Shown here: in pieces, positions 10,019 through 20,600 of the stretch
How the letters are laid out: each line of letters opens with the position of its first letter
Position numbering within the stretch: the stretch's first letter is position 1
Assembly (NCBI RefSeq): GCF_014654895.1
Contig: NZ_BNBE01000002.1
Coordinates: 186,001 to 250,000 of the forward strand
Source of the DNA: Streptomyces filamentosus
Lineage (GTDB): Bacteria; Actinomycetota; Actinomycetes; Streptomycetales; Streptomycetaceae
Direction of reading: 5' to 3'
DNA: 64,000 nt
Notes under the pieces: model-generated
Seen by the model: the letters and a program-made list of their open reading frames with translations, nothing else
The model's database searches: none
What the model was told of the DNA's origin: nothing
Translations under genes and position numbers: made by a program

Positions 10019-10708
10019 ATGCCCTCACCTTTACGCCAGCGGACCGGCCAGGCTGCTTCCCTTCTGTTCGCGTTCCTCCTCATGGGGCTCAGTGCCTGTT
10101 CCAGGGGCCCCAGTCAGAGTGAACTCAGGAAGATCGCCACTTCGGATGAGGTCCGGGAAAAGAGAGAGTCGGCCGAACGCGATCTGCGGGCACGGGCCGA
10201 TGAGATCAGAGCCTCCTCTCCTTGGGGTCCGCCGCTGCGGACCACCGTCGTGGACACCTGTGCCCGGGGCGGGGGCAAAAACTATCTTGATCAGAATGCG
10301 CCGGAGCAGCCCGTCCTGTCCTGCATGATGCGGCTGCATCTGTACTTCGTCGTCGACCGTCCTGTAGCCCAGATCCTCCAGGACCTCCGCTCCATGAGCG
10401 CCCCCACCAGGTGGTCTGGGGACTCGATCGACAACGCGTTGCGGTACTACGAGAACAAGACCTATGAGAAGCCGTACACCTATCCTCCGTCGATCGGCTC
10501 TCGTACCGGAGGGGAGGACCTGCGCTGGGACGCGCCCGGTGATGAAGCGGGGGCGAAGGTGCCAGAACCATGCCCCGACCACAAGGCGGTCCTCGCCACC
10601 TGTGTGTCCGATCCCGCCGACCTCACCCTCGCCGTGATACGGAAGCGTCCAGGGACCCTGTACGCGTGGACCCTCACGTCGGGGTACCACAGGCTGTACC
10701 GCTCGTAG
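10019..10708 (+). CDS. putative lipoprotein
   Basis: A 229-residue protein with a signal peptide and lipobox (LLMGLSAC, Cys about residue 27), followed by an acidic/basic helical segment and a domain with several cysteines. Family not recognised. It has a GTAGGAGA-type ribosome binding site before ATG 10019 and ends just before a hairpin shared with the convergent giant gene. Probably another surface partner of the secreted set. Confidence 0.75.
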   Translation: MPSPLRQRTGQAASLLFAFLLMGLSACSRGPSQSELRKIATSDEVREKRESAERDLRARADEIRASSPWGPPLRTTVVDTCARGGGKNYLDQNAPEQPVLSCMMRLHLYFVVDRPVAQILQDLRSMSAPTRWSGDSIDNALRYYENKTYEKPYTYPPSIGSRTGGEDLRWDAPGDEAGAKVPEPCPDHKAVLATCVSDPADLTLAVIRKRPGTLYAWTLTSGYHRLYRS

Positions 10709-10722
10709 CGGGACGGGAAGCC

Positions 10723-10768
10723 GAAGAGCCGGCTCGGGGCGTCACGTACGTTCCCCGGCCGGCTCTTC
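10723..10768. terminator. bidirectional terminator hairpin
   Basis: Arms GAAGAGCCGGC (10723-10733) and its exact complement (10758-10768) with additional G/C pairing inside. It lies between two convergent genes (stop at 10708 plus, stop at 10798 minus), as expected for a shared terminator. Confidence 0.75.
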
Positions 10769-10797
10769 GCTTTCGTCTCAGACGATGCGTCCCTCTC

Positions 10798-13700
10798 CTA
10801 CCATCCGTCGATGGTCGCTTCCATGGCGTTCGCGTAGAGCCGGGCGCCGCTGATCTTCGGGTGGAAGGACTGGGCGGAGAGGCCGTACGCCTTCAGCAAC
10901 GGCCAGTCGGTCAGGGTGTTGTCGCTGTCGGTCAAGGTTTTGACCATGCCGTGGATGCTCTCGGGGTTTCCACACACGCCCTTGTTCTCGAAGGCCCAGG
11001 TGGGGTCGGAGAACCTCGCGTTGATGCCCTTGCTCCGGGCCATTTCTCCCACGCTCCTCATCTCGCCGGTGAGATGCGCGGCCACGGTGTTGAGCCAGTT
11101 GTTGGACTCCTCCGACAGGCCCAGGCCAGCGAGTCGCAGACAGCTCGCATTGCCGGAGACCAGCTTCGGGTAGCCCATGAGGAGGATCTTGGCGTTGGGA
11201 GCTTTGCGGTGGATCTCCTCGACAGCGGCGAGGATGTCTACTTTCACCACTTGGGTGATCAAATCGGGCAGAGCAGTCTCCAACGGGAGGCCTGTAAAGC
11301 GGCCGTCTCTGTTCGTCTCGATATACCCGTCTCCGTCGACGTCCCGGTCGATACGCGGGTCGTGGTCGTCGAACAGTTTGTCCTTACAGCTTCCGGAGCC
11401 GTAGGAGATAAGGCACTTTTGGATGACGTACGAAAACCGCGAGTCGTTGCCGCCGATGGAGATCGTCACCATGGTGGTGTTTTGATCCAGATATCCCTTG
11501 TGGATCTGGGCGAGTTCGCCGTTTTCCGGGTCTCGCAGGATGTTGTACGTGCGCGCGCCGGAGCAGGCGATCAGGTGGTAGTCCATGCTCGCGTCCCAGC
11601 GATCCGCCAGCTCGCCGATGGACTCGTACGCTCCGGCGGATGTCTTGGCCTGGCGTGACCACGTCTTCTTCGAGCGGTGGCAGGCGTTGCGGGTCGGCTC
11701 GTTCTGGCTGTCCCGGTAGTTGGTCTCCTTGTAGTAGTCGGCGTTGCCTTCGGAGGCGCCCTCGCCCGAGGAGAAGGAGTCACCCATGGCCACGATCTGG
11801 TGGGCCGGCTTGCCCGGCAGTTTCTGGAACGCCACGGCGTCCCAGGCGATGTCCTCGCCGGTGCCGCCGTCCTCGGCGTGGGTAGACAGGGAGACCGTCG
11901 GTGTGCCGGTGAAGCGGAAGACTCCCAGGCTCACCCAGCGGTTCTCGCGAGTGCGCTGCGGCACGACGCGGACCGGTGAGGTGGAGTCCGTACCGCCTAC
12001 GACGTAGGCGGCCTGCCGGGTGTGCGCGCCGTGGTCGGGCATGTGCACCAGAACACGGCTCCAGCCGATGGCGGACTCGTCGAGCGTCCACTTGCCGGTA
12101 ATGAACGTCCGGGCACCGTCGAGGGTGTCCTGGTCCCTGGTGTGGGAGAACCAGAAGTGGTTGTTACTTCCGGCTCCGATCTGGTGCAGGTCCATCTTGC
12201 CCGCGTAGGTGCCGTTCCAGCCGGCGAAGCTGAACGCGAAGGTCCCGGCGGATGCGGAGGGGCCGCAGGTTCTGCTTGTGCTTCCGGCGGGTGTCACGTC
12301 GGCTGGGGTGTTCTCGATGATCTTCGTCCCGGCAGGCAGGCCGCCCGTCCCGCACTGGGGCGGGTAGGAGTTCGCGTCCGGCTGTTCCGGATAGGTGTCG
12401 TTGAAGCGGTGGACCGCGTTCCCGCACTCTGAGAGGAGGTTGCAGTCCTTCCACTGCACCGAGGTGTTCCACCAGCAGTGCAGCCAGTGCGGGTTGGTCG
12501 TCGCCTCCTGGTCCAGGGTGCAGGCGCCCTGACCGGGGTCGTTGGAGTCGTTCTCGCCGATGCGCCCCGCGTAGCAGTTGTTGTTCTCCATAGTGCAGAA
12601 CAGGTCGAGCCGCGGCTTGGCCCGCGTGCGGTCTCCGTTGCTGTTCCACCACGCGGCCCGGTAGCCGGCCTGCATGTCACCAGGGGCGAACAAGGCGGCG
12701 ATGGGGCGGGCGGCCCAGCCGATCACCTTCTCCTGGTATGGCCAGTCCTGCGGGTGTGCCGCGTGGGAGTAGTCGTCGGCTCCGCTTGCGTTTTCCAGGA
12801 AGGGCGTGCGGTTATATTTCCAGAGCGGGTTGGCCGGGTTGTTGGTGAAGCCGACTCCCCAGTGGTCGCCCCCTGCGGAGTCGCTGCCCTTCTCGTAGAA
12901 CCCCGAGTTGTAGGCCCAGAGGGCGAAGAACCAGTTCTCGATGTGCTTCGGGTGACCGTTGTTGACGGTCAGGCCTGCCTTGTTGGTCTGGTTCCACTTC
13001 TCGGCGAGGATGGTGGCGCCAGCGGCGATGTTCGCCGTGTAGTCCAGTGCGACTGCCTCCTGCTGTGTCCTGCTGAGCTTGATGCCCTGGTCGGCCAGCC
13101 GCATGCCGTCGGTTACCTGGGTGATCCCGTAACCACAGTCGGCCTTGGCCCAGTTGATGGCCCAGGGGTCCGGCTGGCCGCCACCGGCCGTGTACTCGAC
13201 GCCGTAGTAGTTTCCGATCAGGGAGTTGGCGGTGACGCCCGGTACGGCGAAGCGTGTGGCCTGCCACATGTTGGATTCCTGTGCGGTGATGCCGAGCAGC
13301 ACCTGCGAGGGGATGTGCCAGTCGTTGACCCGGTCCGGGATGCCATTGCCGTCTCCGTACAGCAGGGTCGGCGGGAACAGCGTCTGCGGCTGGTAGGCCG
13401 CCATGCCTGTGTTCTTCCAGTTGGCCGACCGGGAGACGTGCTTGTTCAAAGTTCCGGCGACCGTCTGGTTCACGGCCCATTCGACCTGCCGGGGAGTCGG
13501 CTGGAACGCCTGCTTGCGCACGTCGTTGCGCGGCACAGCGCATGTACGCTCCGCCTCGACCGGATCCGTGGGCGACGGGTCGGCCGTCGCGGACATCGCC
13601 GCCGAAGCCTTCGACGTCCCTCCGCCACCGGACAGCACGGGCGACAAAGCTCCTCCCGCGGACCGATCCTTGGTGGTACCTAGTGGGCTGCCTCCTGGCA

Positions 13701-14910
13701 AGGCTTCCAGGACCTCGGTCCTCCCGGTGGCGAGCAGGCGGAGCTCGGTCCGGACCGGCCGGGCACCGTCCTCGTCCGGAGTGATCAGGGGAGAGTCCTT
13801 CCCCGCAGCCCAGGCGGTCGCCACGGCGGTTTCGCCCCGGGTGGAGATCCGGTCGTCCTTCGCCAGGCCACCACGGTTGCGGACGGTCCTCGGTAGCGTC
13901 CCCAGCGTCTTCGCCCTGCCGGTGACGTGCACGGTGCCGTCAGCCGAGGAGGCGAGGTCCCACTCCGTCAAAGCGCCGCGCACAAGCGTGGACGGCGTGG
14001 CTTCGCCGTTCCTGATCTGCCCGGCGGTCACCCGGCGGGCCTGGCTGTCGCCGTCTTCCGTCTTCTCTGAGGCCGGAGCGGGGAGCCGCTCGATGAACGT
14101 GACTCCGCCGTCCTTGTCGGTCCGGAGCTGGAACGGAACACCGCTCGTCCGTGCAATCGTCTTCCGCTTCCCGCTCTTTTCGACTCGGACCAGCCTCGCA
14201 CCCTCGGCTGCGACGATGCCCTCCTGTGTCGGTATCGCGGAGGTCACGTTCCCGTGTAACAAGAGCGGCTTTCCGGCTTTGCCGGCGGTGGCATCGACTG
14301 TGATGAGGCGGGTGCCGGTCTGTTCGTCCTTCTCGTGGGACAGCTGGCTGAAGATTGCGTCCTCGCCCTCGCCGCAGCCCGGCGAGAAGTACGCCAGGGA
14401 TGCCTGGTGAGGAAGCTTGACGACCCGCCCTGTCTCCAAGTTCACGATCGCGGTGAACGCTCCCCTCACCATCAGTTCGGGCTTGTTGGTGAAGGTCCGT
14501 GGCGCGTACGCCACCGCCGCCCGTTTTCCCGACTCCGTGACGCAGGCGTTCCCGATCCAACTGTCGGCGTCGAAGCCCGGCTCCGAAAGCGTGGCCGCGG
14601 TCTTCCACTCGTACCCGGCAGCAGCGTCCGCCACCAGAATGTGGAACCCTTCCGCGTCGCCAGAGGTGGTCCACGCGACGTCCTCGGACACGGCGTATCC
14701 GTTCCCCAGGACCGATGCACGACGTCCCTCCGGAATCGCGCCCGGGGACGTGCCCTCCGTTGCTTTTTGCGTCCAGGGCTCAGCCGATTGCTGCTGCTTG
14801 ACGTCGTCCGGCCGTTGCAGAACCTCCGCCATGGCCTGTGTCGGTAACGTCGCCAACAGCGCCAGCGTCGTGGTGATCACCACAGACGTGGATGCCCGTC
14901 GTCGCCTCAC
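10798..14910 (-). CDS. giant secreted transglycosylase-like / golvesin / SGNH hydrolase protein
   Basis: About 1370 residues. A signal peptide of ~28 residues follows GTG 14910, which has a GGAAGAAGGGG site upstream; a longer frame from ATG 15006 overlaps the previous gene but would give an odd 60-residue signal. Order: N-terminal repeat/propeller-like region (about 60-450), lysozyme/transglycosylase-like domain (about 450-750) with Glu in LLGITAQESNMW and CGYGITQVTDGM, golvesin-like module (about 948-1030), and SGNH/GDSL esterase (about 1040-1370) with GDSFSSGEG, GGND and a terminal SFHP block supplying Ser, Asn and His. It should act outside the cell on wall or surface polymers. The exact substrate is unknown. 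Confidence 0.85.
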   Translation of the reverse strand: MRRRRASTSVVITTTLALLATLPTQAMAEVLQRPDDVKQQQSAEPWTQKATEGTSPGAIPEGRRASVLGNGYAVSEDVAWTTSGDAEGFHILVADAAAGYEWKTAATLSEPGFDADSWIGNACVTESGKRAAVAYAPRTFTNKPELMVRGAFTAIVNLETGRVVKLPHQASLAYFSPGCGEGEDAIFSQLSHEKDEQTGTRLITVDATAGKAGKPLLLHGNVTSAIPTQEGIVAAEGARLVRVEKSGKRKTIARTSGVPFQLRTDKDGGVTFIERLPAPASEKTEDGDSQARRVTAGQIRNGEATPSTLVRGALTEWDLASSADGTVHVTGRAKTLGTLPRTVRNRGGLAKDDRISTRGETAVATAWAAGKDSPLITPDEDGARPVRTELRLLATGRTEVLEALPGGSPLGTTKDRSAGGALSPVLSGGGGTSKASAAMSATADPSPTDPVEAERTCAVPRNDVRKQAFQPTPRQVEWAVNQTVAGTLNKHVSRSANWKNTGMAAYQPQTLFPPTLLYGDGNGIPDRVNDWHIPSQVLLGITAQESNMWQATRFAVPGVTANSLIGNYYGVEYTAGGGQPDPWAINWAKADCGYGITQVTDGMRLADQGIKLSRTQQEAVALDYTANIAAGATILAEKWNQTNKAGLTVNNGHPKHIENWFFALWAYNSGFYEKGSDSAGGDHWGVGFTNNPANPLWKYNRTPFLENASGADDYSHAAHPQDWPYQEKVIGWAARPIAALFAPGDMQAGYRAAWWNSNGDRTRAKPRLDLFCTMENNNCYAGRIGENDSNDPGQGACTLDQEATTNPHWLHCWWNTSVQWKDCNLLSECGNAVHRFNDTYPEQPDANSYPPQCGTGGLPAGTKIIENTPADVTPAGSTSRTCGPSASAGTFAFSFAGWNGTYAGKMDLHQIGAGSNNHFWFSHTRDQDTLDGARTFITGKWTLDESAIGWSRVLVHMPDHGAHTRQAAYVVGGTDSTSPVRVVPQRTRENRWVSLGVFRFTGTPTVSLSTHAEDGGTGEDIAWDAVAFQKLPGKPAHQIVAMGDSFSSGEGASEGNADYYKETNYRDSQNEPTRNACHRSKKTWSRQAKTSAGAYESIGELADRWDASMDYHLIACSGARTYNILRDPENGELAQIHKGYLDQNTTMVTISIGGNDSRFSYVIQKCLISYGSGSCKDKLFDDHDPRIDRDVDGDGYIETNRDGRFTGLPLETALPDLITQVVKVDILAAVEEIHRKAPNAKILLMGYPKLVSGNASCLRLAGLGLSEESNNWLNTVAAHLTGEMRSVGEMARSKGINARFSDPTWAFENKGVCGNPESIHGMVKTLTDSDNTLTDWPLLKAYGLSAQSFHPKISGARLYANAMEATIDGW

Positions 14911-14992
14911 TGCGCGTTTCCCCTTCTTCCTGGATTTACTCGTGAGCCTGTTATCGGCTGTCTTTTCTGGTTTCTTCTGGTGCGCACCGTGG

Positions 14993-15502
14993 CTACCGGT
15001 AGACATCGACGACGATGCGGTCCGGCTGCGTGAGACGGAAGACGTTGTACCGGGTCGAGGGGCCGAGCGAGAGGCCGAACTGGGCCTTGGCCGCGTGGAA
15101 GCTGGTCAGTTGGACTCCCTTGATCGTGGGCAGGTTGAACGCCTTGCTTAACTCCAATTCGGAGGCGAGGTGTGCTGGGTCCATCTTGAGGAACAGGTAA
15201 GAAGTTCCCTTGACTTTCAGGTAGTGAATGTCTCCATCCATCGGAATGAATTCGCCTGAGAGGTTCGTGTATGTGTCCGTGACCAGGGTGCCGGCGGTGA
15301 GGTCGAAGACGAGCCGGTCGTAGTTGGTGTGCGTTGCGGCACGGATGCCTGTGATGCAGGGGTTGTCGTAGCACGTCACGGCTGTGGTGGCGGTCTCGGC
15401 AGGGGTGGCGGCGGTGGCCGTCGGCAGGGCGAGCACCGAGGCGACCGCCGTGGCGGCGAGGGGCATGGTGGCGCGGGCCCATCTACGAAGCGATCTGCTC
15501 AT
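14993..15502 (-). CDS. secreted AMIN-like domain protein
   Basis: A 169-residue exported protein: signal peptide about 1-31, then CYDNPC, NYDRLVFDL, TSYLFLKM and a C-terminal RLTQPDRIVVDVYR. It belongs to the same AMIN-like family as 1663, 15575 and 16188. Its stop lies 82 bases before the start of the giant secreted gene and overlaps an alternative start of that gene, so the two are probably translated from one message. Confidence 0.85.
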   Translation of the reverse strand: MSRSLRRWARATMPLAATAVASVLALPTATAATPAETATTAVTCYDNPCITGIRAATHTNYDRLVFDLTAGTLVTDTYTNLSGEFIPMDGDIHYLKVKGTSYLFLKMDPAHLASELELSKAFNLPTIKGVQLTSFHAAKAQFGLSLGPSTRYNVFRLTQPDRIVVDVYR

Positions 15503-15574
15503 GACAAATGGACTCCTTGTGCGAAACGAGAGAGGGGTGACAAGGCCGAGGAGAGGAGGGCGGCTGCCCGTGGC

Positions 15575-16117
15575 CTATCGGTAGATGTCGATGACCAGGC
15601 GGTTCGGCTGGGTCAGCTGGAAGATCTGGTAGCTCGTCGACGGTCCGAGTGTGATGCCGAACTGGACACGCTTTTCGAAGCGGTTGTCGAACGCTCCCAG
15701 TTCCTGGACTCCCTTGAGGGAAGGAAGGCCGAAGCTCTGCACTCTGGGACTCGTGAAGATCAGATTCCTCGCATTGTCATAGATGTCGGCGTTCTCCATC
15801 GTGATGAAGAGGTACGAGGTGCCGCGGACCTGCAGGAGTTCCCGCTGGCCGCTCCACGGATAGAACGCACCCGTCGTGTTCGTCTCCGTCGTGACCTGCG
15901 TGCTCGACGTCAGGTCGAAAACCAGCCGGTCGTAGCCAGTGTGTGTCGCGGCGCGTGTTCCTAGAACGCAGGTGTGGGAGCACGTGGGGGTCACGTTCGC
16001 GGTACCGCTCTCGGACGGCGGCGCGGCGGATGCCGAGGGAAGGGCGAGCACCGAGGCTGCCACGGCGGCGGCGAGAGGTGCAGCGATACGGGCCCAGGTA
16101 CGAGGCGAGGTGCGCAT
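15575..16117 (-). CDS. secreted AMIN-like domain protein
   Basis: A 180-residue exported protein starting at ATG 16117 (an upstream in-frame start at 16282 overlaps the neighbouring gene and would hide the signal peptide). Signal peptide about 1-32; mature part with CSHTC, GYDRLVFDL, TSYLFITM and RLVIDIYR at the C terminus. Second gene of a run of three AMIN-like genes leading to the giant gene. The paralogues differ in their middle segments, which suggests different ligands or partners. Confidence 0.85.
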   Translation of the reverse strand: MRTSPRTWARIAAPLAAAVAASVLALPSASAAPPSESGTANVTPTCSHTCVLGTRAATHTGYDRLVFDLTSSTQVTTETNTTGAFYPWSGQRELLQVRGTSYLFITMENADIYDNARNLIFTSPRVQSFGLPSLKGVQELGAFDNRFEKRVQFGITLGPSTSYQIFQLTQPNRLVIDIYR

Positions 16118-16187
16118 GATGGAAGAACTCCTGTTCGGAAGGTTGTCGGGTGAACGTGGGCGATGCCGGGCCTTGCGGCCGTGCGGT

Positions 16188-16706
16188 CTACCGGTACACG
16201 CCGATGACCACGCGGTTCGGTTGCGTGAGCGTGAATGCGGAGTAGCGCGTCGATGGGCCGAGCGAGAGCGCGAACTCGGCACGCCCTTCGAATCCGTCCA
16301 CGACCTGAACCCCCTTGACTGCGGGAAGGCCGAACGGCTGAACGTCTGGCGACTTGTACGTGGGGTTGCCGGCGGAGTCGTAGAAGTGGGCGAGGAAGAG
16401 CTTGAGGAACAGGTAGGAGGTGGCGCGGACCGTCATGTACTGCGTCGTGTCGGCAGGCGTGTGGTAGGAACCCGTCGTGCTCGTCCAGGACGAGACCTCC
16501 GGCAGAGTCCTCTCGCCGAGGTCGAGCACGACGCGATCGCGGCCCGGGTGAGCAGCCGCACGCACCCCCAGGGTGCATGTGTCGCTACTGGAAGCCTCTG
16601 TCCGCGCCTCGGCCGCTGATGCGGCGGGTGCGGCTGGGCACGCGAGAAGAGCCGCGGCTGTCAGTGGAGTGAAGGCTCGCAACTGGGAACGTCGCGTAAA
16701 TCTCAT
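16188..16706 (-). CDS. secreted AMIN-like domain protein
   Basis: A 172-residue exported protein, first gene of the minus-strand unit 16706-10798. Signal peptide about 1-32; a single-cysteine CTLGVRAAAH start, DRVVLDLGE, TSYLFLKLF and NRVVIGVYR at the end. It has only one of the two N-terminal cysteines seen in its paralogues. A GGAG site lies before ATG 16706 and the promoter should be in the gap upstream. Confidence 0.82.
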   Translation of the reverse strand: MRFTRRSQLRAFTPLTAAALLACPAAPAASAAEARTEASSSDTCTLGVRAAAHPGRDRVVLDLGERTLPEVSSWTSTTGSYHTPADTTQYMTVRATSYLFLKLFLAHFYDSAGNPTYKSPDVQPFGLPAVKGVQVVDGFEGRAEFALSLGPSTRYSAFTLTQPNRVVIGVYR

Positions 16707-17641
16707 AGCGTCAGGTCTCCGGTTCCTTATACGGAGGACGGGAGCGGACCGTTCAAGCCAAGGCGATTCGCCTCATCTTCGGATAGTCACCTCCCCTAGA
16801 TTGACCAAAAACGACAGTTAATCGGCTCGTTTCATCAATAATCCACCACCCCTCTCCGGCCGGAAAGACATATCGGAAAGAGGAATGTAAAAACCCATGC
16901 AGTGGGACCGCATATGCGGTATTAGTACTCTAAAGCGGACCCTCGAGGCGGAGGGCTGGATTCCCTATATGGCCCGATGGATTCCAGCCGCTTCGTCTCA
17001 TTTTTCGGACACCGTTCTTGTGGCTCACAGACAGGGCAAGAATCCAGCCAGGCCCAACGAGAGGAAAGATTGCAACCTGGCCCCCACCTTATGCATCTGA
17101 GATCTTTACCTGCCGTGTCGATCGGTGGCATGGCTGAAAAGATACTGCTTGGCGTGGGACTCAAACAGGAACAAGGAACTCCATGGACGGCACCTTCTCG
17201 CCATTTCTCTGCCGGTCCAGACCGCTGCACTGCCCGTACGCCTATCGTTGCGATGCTCAGAAGGAGCGGCGACACAGGGACACCAGCACAGTTGAGGAAT
17301 CGAGCGGCGAGCCGATGAACGCCGACGACGACCTGCCACAGCGCGCACGGTGTCACAAGGATTCGTCCGTCACAAAAGCTGCTCTGCAGCATGCCGAAAT
17401 CGGCAAGCGCATCGCAGGGTCCAGCGAGGACGCTGTCGGCATCCGCACCACTGTCGGCAAGGCTCATTCTGACCGACCACCACACTAGGCACCCGGAAAC
17501 CAGGCCCGTCGGGACGCCCCGATAGTGCCAGGCACGCCCCTCGACACGGTCACGTCATGACCGTGACCTCGCCTGGCACAGGTGCCCACCTCTGCACAGG
17601 GTGAGGCGTCCGCACCTTATGAGTCGCCAAGGAGAGCGCAG
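16707..17641. other. divergent regulatory gap between the two giant-gene units
   Basis: About 930 bases with no convincing gene; the short frames here lack family features and consistent codon use. An AT-richer stretch near 16790-16890 is the likely promoter region for the minus-strand AMIN/giant unit. The right end contains a large inverted repeat (17525-17579) before the plus-strand giant gene. Confidence 0.5.
17525..17579. promoter_or_regulatory. nested inverted repeat upstream of giant gene
   Basis: Outer arms GTGCCAGGC / GCCTGGCAC and inner arms CACGGTCA / TGACCGTG form two nested palindromes. It lies 60-115 bases before the likely start at 17642. It may be an operator pair or a 5' leader structure. 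Confidence 0.5.
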
Positions 17642-20600
17642 TTGAGATTACTCCGAAAGAAACGAGCGCCCCTGATAGCAGTGACTGTCGGAGCGCTACT
17701 GGCTGGACTTCCCTATGCCTCGGCCTGGGCACAACCCGTAGCCGCCGACCCGTCGACGCCCGCCACCATCGCGACCCCGGCGACGGACCGTGTGCCGGCG
17801 TCAGATCGCGCTGAGGTCCTCGGCCCGAACTGGAAGAATTCCACGGACGTCGCCTGGACCTCCACGGGTGACGCCCAGGGTTTCCACCTGCTGACGGCGA
17901 CAGAACAGAGCGGCTACGCCTGGAAGACGCTCGCGTCACTCGCCGAACCCGGCTTCGACGTCGACCAGTGGATCGGCAACGCCTGCGTCACCGGATCCGG
18001 CAAGCGCGCCGTCGTCGTCTACGCCCCGCGCACCTTCACCAACGACCCCCGCCTGATGGCCCGCGGCGGCTTCACCGCCATCGTGGATCTCACCACCGGC
18101 GCTGTCACCAAGCTGAAGCTCAACGCTTCGCTGTCGTACTACAACCCCGGCTGTGGGGCCGGAGAGGAAGCGGTCCTCACACAGTCTCCCGGCGAGGACA
18201 AGAGGCAGACCCGACTCTTCCGGGTCGACGCCGCCACAGGCCAGGTCAGTGATCCGGTCGTCGTCGACGGCCAGATCACCTCGTCTGTACCCGTCGGCAA
18301 CGGCAGGATCGCCGCCGCTTCCGGACGCGCCCTCGTCGAGATCGACAACAGGGGCGTAAAGAAGCAGCTCGCAACCACAAGTACCGTCCCCTACCGCATC
18401 AGCAAGGACGCGGACGGCGGCTACGTTTTCCTGGAGCGCGTCCAGCGCGGCAGCCTCCAGAACAAGGAGACCGCGCTCGTCCGCCGGTGGGCCGACAAAA
18501 AGGTCACACAGCTCGGTCACGGCCCCCTCGCTGACACCGGCCTCACGCGGGTCGGCGGGCAGGTCTACCTGACCGGTGACGTCACCGCCGAGGCCGGTGT
18601 CAGCCTGCCGCGGTCGGTCACGCGACTGGACGGGGTCGACAAGGACGCCACCCTGTCCACCATGGGCGCCGCGATCGTCCAGCACACCGTCTGGGCCGAC
18701 GGCAAAGGTTCTCCGAAGTACCTCCAGCCACAGGAGGTCACCGACGCGCGCCCGGTGAAGATCGACACCACTGTGCGCGACACCGGCAAGAACATCGGCT
18801 TCACCGTCAGGCCGATTGCGGTCATCTCCGACGGGTGGGAATCCTCCCGCGCACCGTCGCCGCTACTCAGGACCCGAAAGAACGCGGGTGCCGACACCGA
18901 CGACGATGGCCCGAGCGCCCAGAGCGCCGGTCTACGTTCCCTCGACGCCACGACCGCCTCGTCCACCACATCCGGGTCCAGCAGCGAGCTTGTCGAATCG
19001 GAGCGCATCTGTTCCGTGCCCCGCAACGACCCGCGCAACCAGGCTATGCAGCCCAAGCCCCGCCAGGTGGAGTGGGCCGTCGACAAGGCCATCACCGGCA
19101 AACTCGACATCGGCGCCTCACGCCCTGCGAACTGGAAGAACCTGGGCATGCCCGCGTACTCCCCGCAGGCACTCTTCCCGAACCCCATCCTCGAAGGCGG
19201 CGGCCGTGTCCCCGCGCAGGTGTTCCTCGGCATCACCGCGCAGGAGTCGAACATGTGGCAAGCCTCCCGCTCGGCCGTCCCCGGCGTAACCGGCAACCCA
19301 CTGATCGGAAACTACTACGGCGTCGACTACTACGACGGCAACTCGGACAACGACTGGAACGTCAACTGGTCCGCCGGCGACTGCGGCTACGGCGTCGCCC
19401 AGGTCACCGACCACATGCGTCTCGCCGGCCGTGAGCATGGCAAGGGCGGGGCCGCCTGGGACTACCAGATGCAGCGTGCCGTCGCCCTCGACTACGCGAC
19501 GAACGTCGCCGCCGGCCTCCGCATCCTGGTCGAGAAGTGGAACCAGACCAAGCGTGCCGGCCTCGTCGTCCACGACGGCAATCCCGCCAAGCTGGAGAAC
19601 TGGTTCTTCGCCCTCTGGGCCTACAACTCCGGGTTCTACGAGAACGTCAACGCCAACGAGCCCTGGGGCGTCGGCTGGGCCAACAACCCTGCCAATCCCG
19701 AATGGGACGCCGGCCGCCTGCCCTTCATGGAAGACCGCCTCGGCAACGAAGACGCCTCCGCCGCCGCGCGCCCGCAGCACTGGCCGTACCCCGAGAAGGT
19801 CCTCGGCTTCGCCGCGCACCCGCCGTCCTTCCTGGAGTCACCAGGCGTCATGGTGGCCGCGTTCCGCGCCGCCTGGTGGAACGGCACCACCGAGGACGCC
19901 ACCATCCAGGGATCAGCCAAGTGGAACCGAGCCCGCGTGAAGCCGCCGGAAGACCTCTTCTGCGGCGTCTACAACTGGTGCGAGCCGTCCAAAATCTCCG
20001 ATGGCGCCTCCAACGATCCGGGCGCAGGACCCTGCACCCGCGCCGACCACAAGTGCTGGTTCCACCTGCCCGTCCAATGGAAGAACGACTGCTCCTATTC
20101 CTGCGGCAACGAACTTTTCCGCTTCACCTCGCCGAACTACGACACCGAGCAGGCCGACGGCACCGCCTACCCACCCAACTGCACCCGCGATGGCCTGCCC
20201 TCCGGTGCACTCATCGTCGACGACGTTCCCACCGGTACCCCATCCATCCGACCAGCCTGCGACAACAGCAAATGGACCAACTCTGGAACCTTCACTGCCG
20301 ACTTTCCGGGTGAATCGGGCATCGCGCACGACAAGACCGCCTCGACGGTCTACCCAGGAAAAATCGACCTTCATCAGCTGGGCGCGGGCTTCGGCGGCCA
20401 CTTCTACTTCGGCCACACCCGAGACGACGACGCCAAGGGCAACCGCCTCAACTTCACCGGCACCTGGGCCTTGAACCAACCACGCACCGGCTGGATGCGC
20501 GTCCTCGTGCACCTGCCCGACCACGGCGCGCACACCCAACAGGCGCGCTACGACATTGATACCGGCAGCGGCTCATTCTCTCGCCACCGATACGTCAACC

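Noticed and set aside
12478..14410. Long open frames on the plus strand across the giant gene
   Set aside because: They mirror codon positions of the minus-strand gene and have no domains or signal peptides.
16922..17488. Frames in the gap between the two giant-gene units
   Set aside because: No ribosome binding site, no domain and mixed codon use on both strands.
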